A stretch of 44,839 bases of DNA from Oxalobacteraceae bacterium UBA6018 (GTDB lineage Bacteria > Pseudomonadota > Gammaproteobacteria > Burkholderiales > Burkholderiaceae_D): positions 1 through 44,839 of the forward strand of contig DIZW01000023.1 in assembly GCA_002428015.1 (NCBI GenBank). The letters are read 5' to 3'. Both the position numbers and the translations under genes were made by a program. The notes beneath the pieces are model-generated. The model was not told the origin of the DNA, ran no database searches, and saw only the letters and a list, made by a program, of their open reading frames with translations. Every line of letters starts with the position of its first letter. Position 1 is the stretch's first letter. Shown one piece after another: positions 17,801 to 33,771 of the stretch.

Positions 17801-18164
17801 GGTAGGCGCCACCGGCCTTGAGAATGCCGAGAATGGCGACCATCACCGGCATGCCGCGCTCAAGGTGCAGGCCCACCAGGCGGTCCGGGCCAATGCCAAG
17901 CCCGCGCAGGTGGTGGGCCAGCCGGTTCGCCCGGGCGTTCAATTCGGTGTAGCTCAGTTGCCCCTCGTCGGCGAGTACCGCTACGTGGTGGGGCGTGGCG
18001 CGTACCCGGGCTTCGAAGCGTTCATGGATGCCCTGCTCGTGCGGATACGCGACGCCTGTGGCGTTCAGTGTGTGCAGCAGCTCATGCTGTTGCTCCGGAC
18101 CGAGCAGGGACAGCGCCCAGGCGTGCGCCGCTTCGACGGTTTCGATGTGATAGCGGTTGTCCAT
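14805..18164 (-). CDS. NRPS2: A-PCP-C* (Tyr-like code, divergent terminal C domain)
   Basis: 1119 residues. The first 45 residues are a C-A linker (LHTLNATGVAYPHEQGIHERFE), so the protein begins inside a module whose C domain ends NRPS1. The adenylation domain (about 45-540) has YTSGSTGQPKG and the eye-read code D249 A250 S253 T292 V313 A315 A336 V344 C345 K528. This is DASTVAAVCK, the published Tyr/beta-hydroxy-Tyr type. The carrier Ser is 585 in GGHSL. A divergent condensation domain (about 640-1105) has TVDHVCGD at 771-778 in place of HHxxxDG, keeping His774 and Asp778. It shares IGPGPYP and VYGSV motifs with the last domain of NRPS1. Nothing follows it in cis, so it may release the chain. 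The stop overlaps the GH13-like gene. Confidence 0.93.
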   Translation of the reverse strand: MDNRYHIETVEAAHAWALSLLGPEQQHELLHTLNATGVAYPHEQGIHERFEARVRATPHHVAVLADEGQLSYTELNARANRLAHHLRGLGIGPDRLVGLHLERGMPVMVAILGILKAGGAYLPLDPAYPEARLRYMVESSGLALVLSQSSLRTQAARLADANAKVSVICLDDEAVARACAAESPANPGRMDEQGPRNLAYVIYTSGSTGQPKGVMIEHRGALNLAHYQQKLFDVRADSRVICFASFSFDAATSEWLMALLKGATLCICAEAVRREPAALEAYLIAHRITHATLPPALLAHLPSDRPYSLQSLVLAGEACPLPLVQTWLARTRVFNAYGPTETTVCASAVQLREGEPVTIGRAMDNFQLHVLDALGRLLPRGEPGELYIGGVGLARGYLNRPDLTAQRFVPNPFDLSGSSRLYRSGDLVRLLDDGRLEFLGRIDDQVKIRGYRVELGEIEAQLLAHSALDAAVVVARDQRLVAYVTVNQGVAPPDAGALQAYLRASLPDYMVPALYVTLDALPLTPNGKVDKRALPAPDALPHQDAFRPPTTPTERRLAEIWAQLLHMDAAQIGVSANFFALGGHSLSVIALGVAIREHFGKQLRPGDLYGHTDIGALARRIDTLPDGARGAIASVGAQQAYAVSSKQKMDWMSNQISKVKQFPSLCCQLRLDVADIDSAVLERALQLMIGRYEILRTTLNVIDGQLKQVVLDQPEFAVLAGEHDLREVPDEQAAFATIARDENARWFDFGALPLFSAQLVRMRRTDCLLFTVDHVCGDQQFFDAFLRELRLAYESLLDGRLPPLPPVPLDFKSYAQWEHEQLNGAAAKTHRDYWHALIGPGPYPNLSRHFADRAPPAIASYRESIASQLDALGPGLPALFYTDVYGSVVNAYPAPQQTARYLFPIDAALLAALQAAGAASGVWLSCVVIAGLHILLHKLTGRERILIGIVAEGRITDELAGVGGCLINDIFSVSRIGAQTSCAALMTQLQQQMQASAAHKIYPFARLLSELDVALDALGLLELNYVSVPGSVAMPALEAHHAPGGFGAMDINIAMTAYRDGIHVECNYKRTLFNASTIETVMNCYLDILRQLASHPGQPIAAIAAKTAATDSRPNATEP

Positions 18165-18165
18165 G

Positions 18166-26232
<8,067 letters not shown>

Positions 26233-26291
26233 CGCAGAAGTGTTGTCCAGTAAGTTGGTTCAGCCGGCCTGGCAAGGTCGCGCTGGGCGCC

Positions 26292-27083
26292 TCAGAGCGC
26301 CGGTTCGATAAAATGTTCCAGCGCCGCGTTGATGCAGTCGAGTACGTCCGGGGCGCAGGTGTGCAGGAAGAAATGGTCGCCGGCGAACCACTGCACACGG
26401 CACGGGCCGCTGGTCTCCTCGCTCCATCCACTGACCTCCGTGGACGATCCGATCCGGTCGGCATTGCCCGCCAATACGGTCAGCGGCTGGCACAGCGGCC
26501 GAGCGGGACGGTATTGGTAGTCGTGCACGAGTGCGAAATCGGCGCGGATCGCCGGCAGGAGCAGGGCCATCAGCTCGGCGTCGGCCAGGATCTCTGGCGG
26601 CGTGCCGTTGTAGGTCACCAGCTCGCGCACGAGCGCGGCGTCGTCGAAGCGGTGGATGGCGGGCCGCCATGGCCGGTAGCGCGGGGCGGCGCAACCGGAC
26701 AGGAACAGGTGGCAGGGCTGAGCGCCGCCACGCCCGGCCAGCGCGCGCGCCACCTCGAAGGCGATCAGCGCGCCCAGGCTGTGGCCGAACAAGGCGAACG
26801 GCTGCCCCGGCGTTGCCTCTGCCGCCTCGCCGATCACCTCGGCCAGGGTGTCGACCAGTTGCGCCAGCGAGGTGCAGGACGGCTCGTTGAAACGCGCGCC
26901 GCGGCCCGGCAATTGCACGGCGCAGACCTCGATGTCCGGCGCCAGCCCGGCTTGCCACGCGAGGTAGCTGGCTGGGCTGCCGCCGGCATAGGAAAAGCAG
27001 TACAGGCGCAGCGCGCGGCGCGGGCCGGGGCGGCGCAGGAGCCAGGGAGTCGGGGGCATCAGGTCGCTCATGGGAGGTGACAT
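26292..27083 (-). CDS. Type II thioesterase of the NRPS cluster
   Basis: 263 residues, an alpha/beta hydrolase of the stand-alone thioesterase II group. It has the N-terminal LYCFSYAGGSPASY motif, the nucleophile Ser in FGHSLGA, Asp in GNADRI and His in AGDHFFLH. These enzymes remove wrong or stalled acyl groups from carrier domains; some act in release. Because no cis thioesterase is present in any of the three NRPS proteins, this is the only hydrolase available for chain release and may do more than editing. In-frame ATGs at 27083, 27071 and 27059 are all possible, and the longest is given. It lies 59 bases upstream of NRPS1 on the same strand. Confidence 0.92.
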   Translation of the reverse strand: MSPPMSDLMPPTPWLLRRPGPRRALRLYCFSYAGGSPASYLAWQAGLAPDIEVCAVQLPGRGARFNEPSCTSLAQLVDTLAEVIGEAAEATPGQPFALFGHSLGALIAFEVARALAGRGGAQPCHLFLSGCAAPRYRPWRPAIHRFDDAALVRELVTYNGTPPEILADAELMALLLPAIRADFALVHDYQYRPARPLCQPLTVLAGNADRIGSSTEVSGWSEETSGPCRVQWFAGDHFFLHTCAPDVLDCINAALEHFIEPAL

Positions 27084-27111
27084 GCGGTAGAGAGCCGGCG
27101 AACCGGATCGG

Positions 27112-28320
27112 CTAGCAAGGCTCGGCCACCAGTTCGGCGTACAGGCCTTTCAGGCTGCCGGCCGATTCGTCCCAGCTCACCTTGCGCAGCTCGCCGCTGG
27201 CACCTGCCGCCAGGCGCTGGGCGTAGGCAGGATCGTCGACCAGGGTCAGGATTGCCTCGGCGATGGCCTCGCAGTCGTCGGGGGCGATCTTGATGACGCT
27301 GTCGACCAGCTCGGCCAGCCCGCAATTGCTGGAGATGATGGTCGGCACGTGGGCATTGATGGCTTCCAGCGCGGCGATGCCGAAGGGCTCGGACACGGAC
27401 GGCATCACGTACACGTCAGAGCGGGCGAACAGCTCGGCCACGCCGGCGGCGTCGATAAAGCCGGGAAAGCTGAAGTGGTCGGCGATGCCCAGCGCCGCCA
27501 CCAGCGACTTCATGCGCGGCAGCAGGTCGCCGTCGCCGGCCATGACGAAGGACACGTTCTGGTTCCGCTGCAGGACGATGCGGGCCGCCTCGATGAAGTA
27601 TTCGGGACCCTTCTGGTAGGTGATACGGCCGAGGAAGGTCACCAGCGGACGCTGCACGGCGTCCGGGCGGGCGGGACGGGTCACCAGGTGCTTGTCGGTG
27701 GCGTTGTAGATGGTGACGACCTTGTCCGGGTGCTGTTCGTAGCGCGCGATGATGACGTCGCGCGTGTAATTGCTCACGGCGACGATGCGGTCGGCCATGT
27801 CCATGCCGAAGCGCTCGATCTTGTAGATTTCCTTGTTGTAGGTCTCGCCCGAGCGGTCGAATTCGGTCGAATGCACGTGCACGACGAGCGGCTTGCCGGT
27901 CACCTTCTTGGCGTGGACGCCGGCCAGGTAGGTCAGCCAGTCGTGGGCGTGGATGACGTCGAAGTCGTCGACCGTGCCGAGCATGCGCGCGGCGCTGGCG
28001 GCGTAGCGCATGGCCTCGCCGGTGAGCGAGGCGCCGCTGTAGGAACTGCGGCGGGGCTTGGCGGCGGCCGCGCTGTCGGGCGGGGCGGCGGCGTCGATCT
28101 CGATGAAACGGATGGCGTTGACGAACTCGCCGCTGCCGGCGCGGTACGACAGCGCGCCAGGGCCGGCGCCGGCGGCCGACGATCCCGCCACGGCGGGCAG
28201 CACGAAGGTGGTGTGCACGCCGCCGACGGCGTCCAGGCCCTTGGTCAGGCCGGCGCAGGCGGTGCCCAGGCCGCCGGAGATAAAGGGGGGGAATTCCCAG
28301 CCAAACATCAGTATGTTCAT
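27112..28320 (-). CDS. GT4-family glycosyltransferase (glycogen synthase-like)
   Basis: 402 residues from the ATG at 28320. A TTG at 28341 is less likely. It starts MNILMFGWEFPPFISGGLGT, the glycine-rich donor loop of the GWEFPP branch of GT4. It has a GT-B second half with TFLGRITYQKGPEYFIEA and the donor-binding EPFGIAALEA (the E-x7-E motif). No membrane segment or signal is seen. It retains anomeric configuration by family and uses a nucleotide sugar. Sitting between the VOC and thioesterase genes, it probably glycosylates the peptide or a precursor such as a tyrosine side chain. That acceptor is inference. The GWEFPP branch is otherwise often associated with alpha-glucan enzymes, which is notable given the GH13-like gene in the operon. 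Confidence 0.88.
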   Translation of the reverse strand: MNILMFGWEFPPFISGGLGTACAGLTKGLDAVGGVHTTFVLPAVAGSSAAGAGPGALSYRAGSGEFVNAIRFIEIDAAAPPDSAAAAKPRRSSYSGASLTGEAMRYAASAARMLGTVDDFDVIHAHDWLTYLAGVHAKKVTGKPLVVHVHSTEFDRSGETYNKEIYKIERFGMDMADRIVAVSNYTRDVIIARYEQHPDKVVTIYNATDKHLVTRPARPDAVQRPLVTFLGRITYQKGPEYFIEAARIVLQRNQNVSFVMAGDGDLLPRMKSLVAALGIADHFSFPGFIDAAGVAELFARSDVYVMPSVSEPFGIAALEAINAHVPTIISSNCGLAELVDSVIKIAPDDCEAIAEAILTLVDDPAYAQRLAAGASGELRKVSWDESAGSLKGLYAELVAEPC

Positions 28321-28377
28321 CGTGTTCTCGCAAGGTCGCAAAAAATGGTGGACTCGCCGTGCAACTGCCGGCGCGCT

Positions 28378-28917
28378 CTAGAAAATATTGCCTGCCTCAA
28401 GCTGGTTGAACAGCTGCTGGATATTGGCCGGATCGAAGCCGTCGGGGTGGCTCTTGCGCTGGATGAACTCGAACATCATTCCCGAGTTCGCCTCACGGCG
28501 CGTGAACACCTGGATCAGGCCGTCGCCGCGGATGACGCTGGTGGCGAAGTGCATGCCCGAGGCCTTGAGCGTGTCCGTCACGGCCTGCACGTCGTCGACG
28601 GCGATGGCGATGTGCTGCACGCCGGGGCCGTACTGCTCGATGTAGCGGGACACCTGGGAATCGGGCCCGGTGCCCTGCACCAGCACGATGGAGAAGCCGC
28701 CCGCGCTCAGCTCGGCCGACTTCATGCCGGAGAAGGCGCCGTCGATATGGCGGCGCGCGATCAGCTCGAAGCCGAACACGTTCTCGTACAGGAACAGGGC
28801 TTGTTCGAGGTCGACGACGGCGATGGCGACGTGGTCGATGCTGGTTTTTCCGCCAAGATAGGTTTTCACGCTGGTTCTCCCAATAGGTTCAATGGACGCC
28901 AAGGCCGGCTTATTCAT
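28378..28917 (-). CDS. VOC-family dioxygenase resembling the C-terminal half of HPPD
   Basis: 179 residues. The probable iron ligands are His29 (SIDHVAIAV), His102 (VQHIAIAV) and Glu150 (MMFEFIQRK). This is the 2-His-1-carboxylate arrangement of 4-hydroxyphenylpyruvate dioxygenase and hydroxymandelate synthase. The tail GFDPANIQQLF also matches the HPPD C-terminus. Those enzymes are about 350-400 residues with two VOC halves; only the catalytic half is here, with a shortened loop before the Glu strand. Its ATG overlaps the preceding lipoprotein stop region by 8 bases, so it belongs to the operon. Two of the A domains look Tyr-specific, so a role in making or oxidising a tyrosine-derived unit is plausible but unproven. 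Confidence 0.78.
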   Translation of the reverse strand: MNKPALASIEPIGRTSVKTYLGGKTSIDHVAIAVVDLEQALFLYENVFGFELIARRHIDGAFSGMKSAELSAGGFSIVLVQGTGPDSQVSRYIEQYGPGVQHIAIAVDDVQAVTDTLKASGMHFATSVIRGDGLIQVFTRREANSGMMFEFIQRKSHPDGFDPANIQQLFNQLEAGNIF

Positions 28918-30724
28918 CGCCGACCCGCACGAAGCGGTAGGTCAGCGCTACGCTCTGGATCGGCGCGCCCACAGCGGTGAAGAACTTGCTGGCCCGTACC
29001 GGGTCGCCCGAGGGCGGATAGACCAGGAAGCTGCGGGTGCCGTACACGGAAGCGGTGTACTTGGCCTGCAGGTTGTTGCCGTCGCGGTTGACGAAGCGCA
29101 GGCGGCGCACGTGGGCGAAATTGACGCTGGCCGTGTTGTCGAGGGTGGCGGCGCAACTCGCGTAGTCGCTGATGTCCTGGCCGCTCAGGGTGGCGCACTC
29201 GAAGCCGACCAGGTCGCCGTTGTTGTCCTGGAACCAGTAGCCGCCCACAGCGCCGGTGACGGTGTGGTTGCGGTGGAAGGTGACGCTGTACTCGTGGGTG
29301 CCGTTCGGCTGCGCGGCGGTGCTGGTGAACACGTAGCGTCCGGCCAGGTTGGTCTCGTCCAGAGGCGAAGGGGCGTCGCGCAGCATGTCGCGCACCCGGA
29401 ACGAGGGGTCGTAGCCCTGGTCGGGCCGTTCGTACAGCACCTGGTAGCCGCCACTGATGGCCTTGATGAAGTGCAGCACCACGTCGCCATAGCCGGGGAA
29501 GCTGAGCACGATGGCGCCGTCGGCGCGCTGGCGCCAGGTGAAGCTGCGCTGCTCCGACACCACGTCCGGGTGGTGGGCGAGCGTGCTGGTGACCACGCCT
29601 TCGGTGGCCGAGGTGAACAGCAGGTCGTTGGCCTCGCTGGCCTTCTTGAAGTCCAGCTCCAGGCTGATGAAGAAGCGGTCCAACGGGTGCACGGCCGGCG
29701 CGGCGATGAAGCGGTCGACCAGGCCGACGAGCTGGGTGGTGGCCGTCACGGCCTGGTAGTCGGCCAGGCTGATGCGGGCCGAGCCGCTGTCGGCCTGCAC
29801 CTGGGCAGCGGTGACGCCGTCCGGCAACTGGACCTGGCGGTGCACCTCGTAGCTGAGGGCGTAGGCGCCGTTGACCGAGGCCGTCAGGCTGAGCTGGTCG
29901 TACCACTGCTTGACCGGCATGGACTGGTAACCGCTGCCGATGACGTAGAAGTCCTGCGGGCCGACGATGGCCGTGCTCTCGCCGGTGGCGAAGGCGAGCG
30001 TGTCCTGGCGCGTGGCGAAGCCGCTGGCGCTGGGGTTGACGGGCTTGTCGAGGCCTTCCAGGCGCAGCGACATGGCCGCGCCGCGGACGGTGCCGTGCAG
30101 GGGCGAGTCGAACAGCGGATCGTCGAGATGGGTGAGGAAGACGTCGCCATTGCCCACGCCCGACAGGTCGATCTCCTGGCGGTGGTAGGTGTCCGACACC
30201 TGGCTGTCCACCTTGCCGTCGCCGTCGTTGTCGAAGTCGATGTTCCAGGTCGAGTCCTGGGTGCGCTTGCCGCTGGCCGTGATGCGCGCGGTGCCGGTGA
30301 CCGGGCAGCCCGCCAGCGGCCGGCTCAGGCAAGTCGTGCTCACGAGATTGAGCGTGATGGTACCGTCGGTCTGCAGGTTCCACACGAAAAAGCTGAGCAG
30401 TTGCTGGTTCTGCCAGATGCGGCCGGTGCGCAAGCTCTTGTCGAAGGGCGCCTCGGTGGCCGAGCCGAAGAACTCGAAGGCCGGCTTGCCGGCGCCGGCG
30501 GCCGGGGTCCACAGGCCGACCACCTGCTGGGTGTTGGGCACAGCGGCCAGCACGACCTCGCTGGGAGCGTGGGCGGTGCCGCCGCCGCAGGCGCTCAGCA
30601 GGCAGGCGAAGAAAAGAGCAAACAGGTTCTTGGGCACGGTCAATCCATGGCGGTTCAAGTGGCCGTTGGCGGCCAGGCGGGCGAAGGGCTGCGCCAGGCG
30701 GGCGCGGATGGCTGGGCGGCTCAT
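28910..30724 (-). CDS. Large lipoprotein of unknown function in the NRPS operon
   Basis: 604 residues from the ATG at 30724, whose overlap with the tolC stop (ATGA) suggests coupling. The lipobox LSAC-GGG lies at residue 46, which is late. A GTG at 30637 would give a compact signal (VPKNLFALFFACLLSAC) and is a serious alternative start. The mature protein has no family I recognise. It is rich in short beta-type repeats (GRYVFTST, GGYWFQDNNGD). It contains a calcium-loop-like DNDGDGKVD near 165-173 and several Cys pairs. It would sit in the outer membrane or periplasm next to TolC. A role in surface handling of, or immunity to, the product is only a guess from position. Confidence 0.8.
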   Translation of the reverse strand: MSRPAIRARLAQPFARLAANGHLNRHGLTVPKNLFALFFACLLSACGGGTAHAPSEVVLAAVPNTQQVVGLWTPAAGAGKPAFEFFGSATEAPFDKSLRTGRIWQNQQLLSFFVWNLQTDGTITLNLVSTTCLSRPLAGCPVTGTARITASGKRTQDSTWNIDFDNDGDGKVDSQVSDTYHRQEIDLSGVGNGDVFLTHLDDPLFDSPLHGTVRGAAMSLRLEGLDKPVNPSASGFATRQDTLAFATGESTAIVGPQDFYVIGSGYQSMPVKQWYDQLSLTASVNGAYALSYEVHRQVQLPDGVTAAQVQADSGSARISLADYQAVTATTQLVGLVDRFIAAPAVHPLDRFFISLELDFKKASEANDLLFTSATEGVVTSTLAHHPDVVSEQRSFTWRQRADGAIVLSFPGYGDVVLHFIKAISGGYQVLYERPDQGYDPSFRVRDMLRDAPSPLDETNLAGRYVFTSTAAQPNGTHEYSVTFHRNHTVTGAVGGYWFQDNNGDLVGFECATLSGQDISDYASCAATLDNTASVNFAHVRRLRFVNRDGNNLQAKYTASVYGTRSFLVYPPSGDPVRASKFFTAVGAPIQSVALTYRFVRVGDE

Positions 30725-32157
30725 TGCAGGTCCACCACAGGGCGGCCGCGGTCCAGGCGCAGGTCCAGTTCGGCGATGTCGCTGGCGCGCAGCGCGCCGG
30801 TTTGCTGTTTGAGGCTCAGGCCCGCGATCAGGTAGTTGTACAGGGCGTCGGCGTAGTCCTGCCTGGCTTGCACGAGCTTGCGCTCGGCGTCGAGCACGTT
30901 GAGCATGTCGATGACGCCTTCGTCGTAGCCGCGGTGGGCGTACTCGAGCGCGCTCTGGCTCGAGACGATGGCCGCCTTGCGCGCGTTGACCGCCGCGACT
31001 CCCGAGATCACGTTCAGATAGGCCGCATGGGTTTGCTGGAGCACGCTGCGCTCGGCGCCGTCGCGCTTGTCGCGCTGCTCCTGGTAGAGAAAGCCCGCCT
31101 CGCGGGCGCCGGCGGACACGGCGCCGCCGCTGTAGAGGGGAATCGTCAAGGTCAGCGCGATGCTGGCGCCGCGCTTGATCTGTTTGTCCGGCAGGGCGAT
31201 GTCGTAGTTGCGCCGGTCGTAGCCGTCGGAATAGCGCAGGTTGGCCGCCACGGTCGGCAGATGCCCGGCGGCGCGCCCGAGGGCGAGCTGGTGCGCTGCC
31301 TCGACGCTGCGCGCGGCGATCTGCAGTTCCAGGTTATTGGCGAGCGCAGCGTCGCGCCAGGGTGCGTAGGCCTGCGGCGCCGGCGGCTTGGCCGCGAAGT
31401 CCTCGGGCAGGGCCGATAGTTCGGCCAGCGGCAGTCCGGTGATGGCCTTGACCGCGTCGAAGGCGGTGTTGAGCCGATTGCCGGCCACGACAGTGTCGGC
31501 GGTGGCGGCGTCCAGCGCCGCTTGCGCTTCCAGATAGGCGGAAATGCGCGCCATGCCCATATCGTACTTGAGCTTGGCCGCCTTCCACTGCAGGCGCAGC
31601 GCGTCCTCGGCCGAACGGGCGGCGGCGTATTTGGCGCCGGCCGTGATGGTTTGCAGGTAGGCGTCGGCAACGCGCAGGATCAGGGCCTGTTGTTCGCTCT
31701 CCAGTTTTAGGGCGGCCACGTCGACCTGGGCCTGGCCGCGCCGGTAGGCGTGCAGGGCCGCCAGGTCGAACAGGGGCTGGGCCAAGGTAATGTTGTAGCC
31801 GGGCGCGTTGCTGTCGGTGATGGTCTGCCCGGCGGCGGCGAAGGGATTCGACTGGGTGGTGCGGGTGTCGGCCCGGGACCGGATGAGGGCGGCCTCGACC
31901 GTGATCTTGGGCAGCAGTCCGGCGCGCGCGATCGTGGCCGCTTCGTTTCCGGCGCGATAGGCGGACTGGGCGCCGCGCAATTGCATATCGTTTTGCAGCG
32001 CCTGGGTGTACACCTCGGACAAGCTGACCGGGTGCGCCTGGCAGGCCGCGACCACGCATGCCCACCCCAGCAGAAGGGTGGGGGCACGCACGGTGCCGGA
32101 GCGTGCCGTGAGCGCTGCCGAAGGACACAAAGGTTGAGCTTGCTTAAAAAAACGCAT
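30721..32157 (-). CDS. TolC-family outer-membrane efflux protein
   Basis: 478 residues from the ATG at 32157. A longer reading from 32265 covers AT-rich promoter DNA and is rejected. A signal segment (VRAPTLLLGWACVVAACQA) precedes HPVSLSEVYTQALQND, the usual OEP start. Two internal OEP repeats of long coiled helices follow, including RVADAYLQTITAG and the second-half ARQDYADALYNYLIAGLSLKQQTGAL near the C-terminus. It forms the trimeric outer-membrane duct for a tripartite pump. It is the first gene of the NRPS operon and is divergent from the RND adaptor and permease, so the three probably form one pump dedicated to the product. The palindrome at 32161-32175 sits immediately in front of its start. 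Confidence 0.92.
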   Translation of the reverse strand: MRFFKQAQPLCPSAALTARSGTVRAPTLLLGWACVVAACQAHPVSLSEVYTQALQNDMQLRGAQSAYRAGNEAATIARAGLLPKITVEAALIRSRADTRTTQSNPFAAAGQTITDSNAPGYNITLAQPLFDLAALHAYRRGQAQVDVAALKLESEQQALILRVADAYLQTITAGAKYAAARSAEDALRLQWKAAKLKYDMGMARISAYLEAQAALDAATADTVVAGNRLNTAFDAVKAITGLPLAELSALPEDFAAKPPAPQAYAPWRDAALANNLELQIAARSVEAAHQLALGRAAGHLPTVAANLRYSDGYDRRNYDIALPDKQIKRGASIALTLTIPLYSGGAVSAGAREAGFLYQEQRDKRDGAERSVLQQTHAAYLNVISGVAAVNARKAAIVSSQSALEYAHRGYDEGVIDMLNVLDAERKLVQARQDYADALYNYLIAGLSLKQQTGALRASDIAELDLRLDRGRPVVDLQ

Positions 32158-32575
32158 GTATGTAGTAATACTATAAATGGAGTGAAAGTCACTGCGAGCC
32201 CCAGAGCATGCCGTATCGCTTGCCCTTTTGATATGGATTAGAAAAGATCCATATCGACAAACCAAAATCCCATTAATTCGTCATCTTTGTCATATTTACG
32301 TGCTGTTATTGGCATATACGCCAAATTTTCTTCTTCATGCACTGCGGATGCCACCTTCCGAGCAAAACTTTCCTCTCCAGACTAAAAGTTATCTATCGGA
32401 AATAGTTGCCGGCAAGCGTAGAAAATTTTCTACGTTCTTCTTGTAGTAATGCTACATCGTGGGCTAGTATAGGTGCGGGTTTTCTGTATGTCTAGTTAAA
32501 TTTTTAACACGAAATGCGACACAAATCCCGCCCGGCTGTTAAGCAAATCCTGACGTTAATATTGATTGGCATTCC
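32158..32575. promoter_or_regulatory. Divergent control region between tolC/NRPS operon and RND pump
   Basis: This 418-base AT-rich stretch has no convincing gene. It holds two similar 15-base elements, TGTAGTAATACTATA at 32161-32175 (next to tolC) and the palindrome TGTAGTAATGCTACA at 32442-32456 (before the adaptor). It also holds a perfect 18-base palindrome CGTAGAAAATTTTCTACG (32417-32434) and a perfect 9-base inverted repeat GATATGGAT/ATCCATATC (32230-32255). A sigma70-like pair TTGTAG (32441-32446), 18 bases, TAGTAT (32465-32470) would drive the RND genes, with the 15-base palindrome between its boxes as in a repressor operator. No regulator gene is present in the cluster, so it would be encoded elsewhere. 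Confidence 0.6.
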
Positions 32576-33721
32576 ATGAACGTGTTCCCCGATACCCGGC
32601 GCGCGGCGCCGCCCCTGCGACTCATGCTCGCGCTATGCCTGGCTACCGCCGTGTCTGGCTGCGGGCGCGGCCTGGCGCAGGCCCGCGCCGATGACACACG
32701 GCCGGCCGCCACCGATGCGGCGGTCGAGGTGGCGCGGGAGGACGTGCTCGTCCTGCACCGCGAACAGTCGGCCTCGGCCACGGTCATCACCGGCACGCTG
32801 CAGCCCGAGCGTTGCGCCGATCTGCGCGCCGAGACGGCCGCCGTGGTGGTGCAGGTGCTGCGCGAAAACGGAGAACGGGTCAAACAGGGTGAGCTGCTGG
32901 TGCGCCTGGACGACGCCGCGATCCGCGACAACCTGGCCTCGGCCAACGCAACGGCGCGGGTCGTCGCGCAGGCGCTCGCGCAAACCGAGCGCCAGCTCCA
33001 GCGCATCGAACGCCTGCGCGGCATGGGCCTGGCGGCCCAGCAGGAAGTGGAGGAGGTCGAGAGCCGGCGCGCCAGCGCGCAGGGCGACTTGGCCGCGGCC
33101 AGCGCCAGGGTGGCGCAGGCGCGTCAGCAGTTGCAGCGCACCGAGGTGCGCGCCCCCTTCGACGGCATCATCAGCGAGCGCAAGGTGTCGCCGGGCGACA
33201 CGGCGCAGATCGGCAAGGAGCTGGTCAAGGTGCTGGACCCGGCCAGCGTGCGCCTGGCAGGCCTGGTGTCGGCCGACCGCGCCGCCAGCGTGAAGGTGGG
33301 GCAGGTGGTCGATTTTCAGGTCAATGGCGATGACAGCCGGCAGTTCGTGGGCCACGTCAAGCGCATCGATCCGGCCGCCAGCGCCGCCACGCGCCAGGTG
33401 GCGCTGCTGGTCGAGTTCGACAACCAGGGCGCGGCGCCCGTGGCCGGCCTGTACGCGGAAGGCCACATCGAGACCGACCGCGCGGCGGCCCTGTCGATCA
33501 ACAGTTCGGCGCTGGTGCGCGAGGATGGGCGCGTGTACGCCTGGCGGGTGCAGGACGGCGCCTTGCGCAAGGCTGTGGTGACGCTGGGCAAATTCGATGC
33601 GCGTTACGGCCGCTACCTGGTGAGCGCCGGCCTGGCCGAGGGCGACACCGTGATCCGCAGGCCGGGCGCGGGGCTGAGCGAAGGGCGCAAGGTGCGCATG
33701 GCGGCGCCGGTCCGGCTGTAG
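32576..33721 (+). CDS. RND efflux periplasmic adaptor (membrane fusion protein)
   Basis: 381 residues of the HlyD/AcrA type. A lipoprotein-like signal ends ATAVSGC-GRG, so the mature protein is probably anchored by lipid. Order: lipoyl half (TLQPERCADLRAETAAVVVQVLRENGERVKQGELLVRLDD), coiled hairpin (about 110-185), second lipoyl half with RAPFDGIISERKVSPGDTAQ, then a beta-barrel and membrane-proximal domain. It links an RND permease to TolC. It is divergent from tolC and followed after 50 bases by the permease. The ribosome site is weak. Family and role are clear; the substrate is inferred from the cluster. Confidence 0.93.
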   Translation: MNVFPDTRRAAPPLRLMLALCLATAVSGCGRGLAQARADDTRPAATDAAVEVAREDVLVLHREQSASATVITGTLQPERCADLRAETAAVVVQVLRENGERVKQGELLVRLDDAAIRDNLASANATARVVAQALAQTERQLQRIERLRGMGLAAQQEVEEVESRRASAQGDLAAASARVAQARQQLQRTEVRAPFDGIISERKVSPGDTAQIGKELVKVLDPASVRLAGLVSADRAASVKVGQVVDFQVNGDDSRQFVGHVKRIDPAASAATRQVALLVEFDNQGAAPVAGLYAEGHIETDRAAALSINSSALVREDGRVYAWRVQDGALRKAVVTLGKFDARYGRYLVSAGLAEGDTVIRRPGAGLSEGRKVRMAAPVRL

Positions 33722-33771
33722 GCCGCCCGCATGCTGTTGCCGACCTTTCCCACATAACGTAGAAGCCGACC

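Noticed and set aside
32228..32446. A 72-codon plus-strand frame in the tolC-RND intergenic region
   Set aside because: It covers palindromes and AT-rich promoter DNA, has no ribosome site and no recognisable protein pattern.
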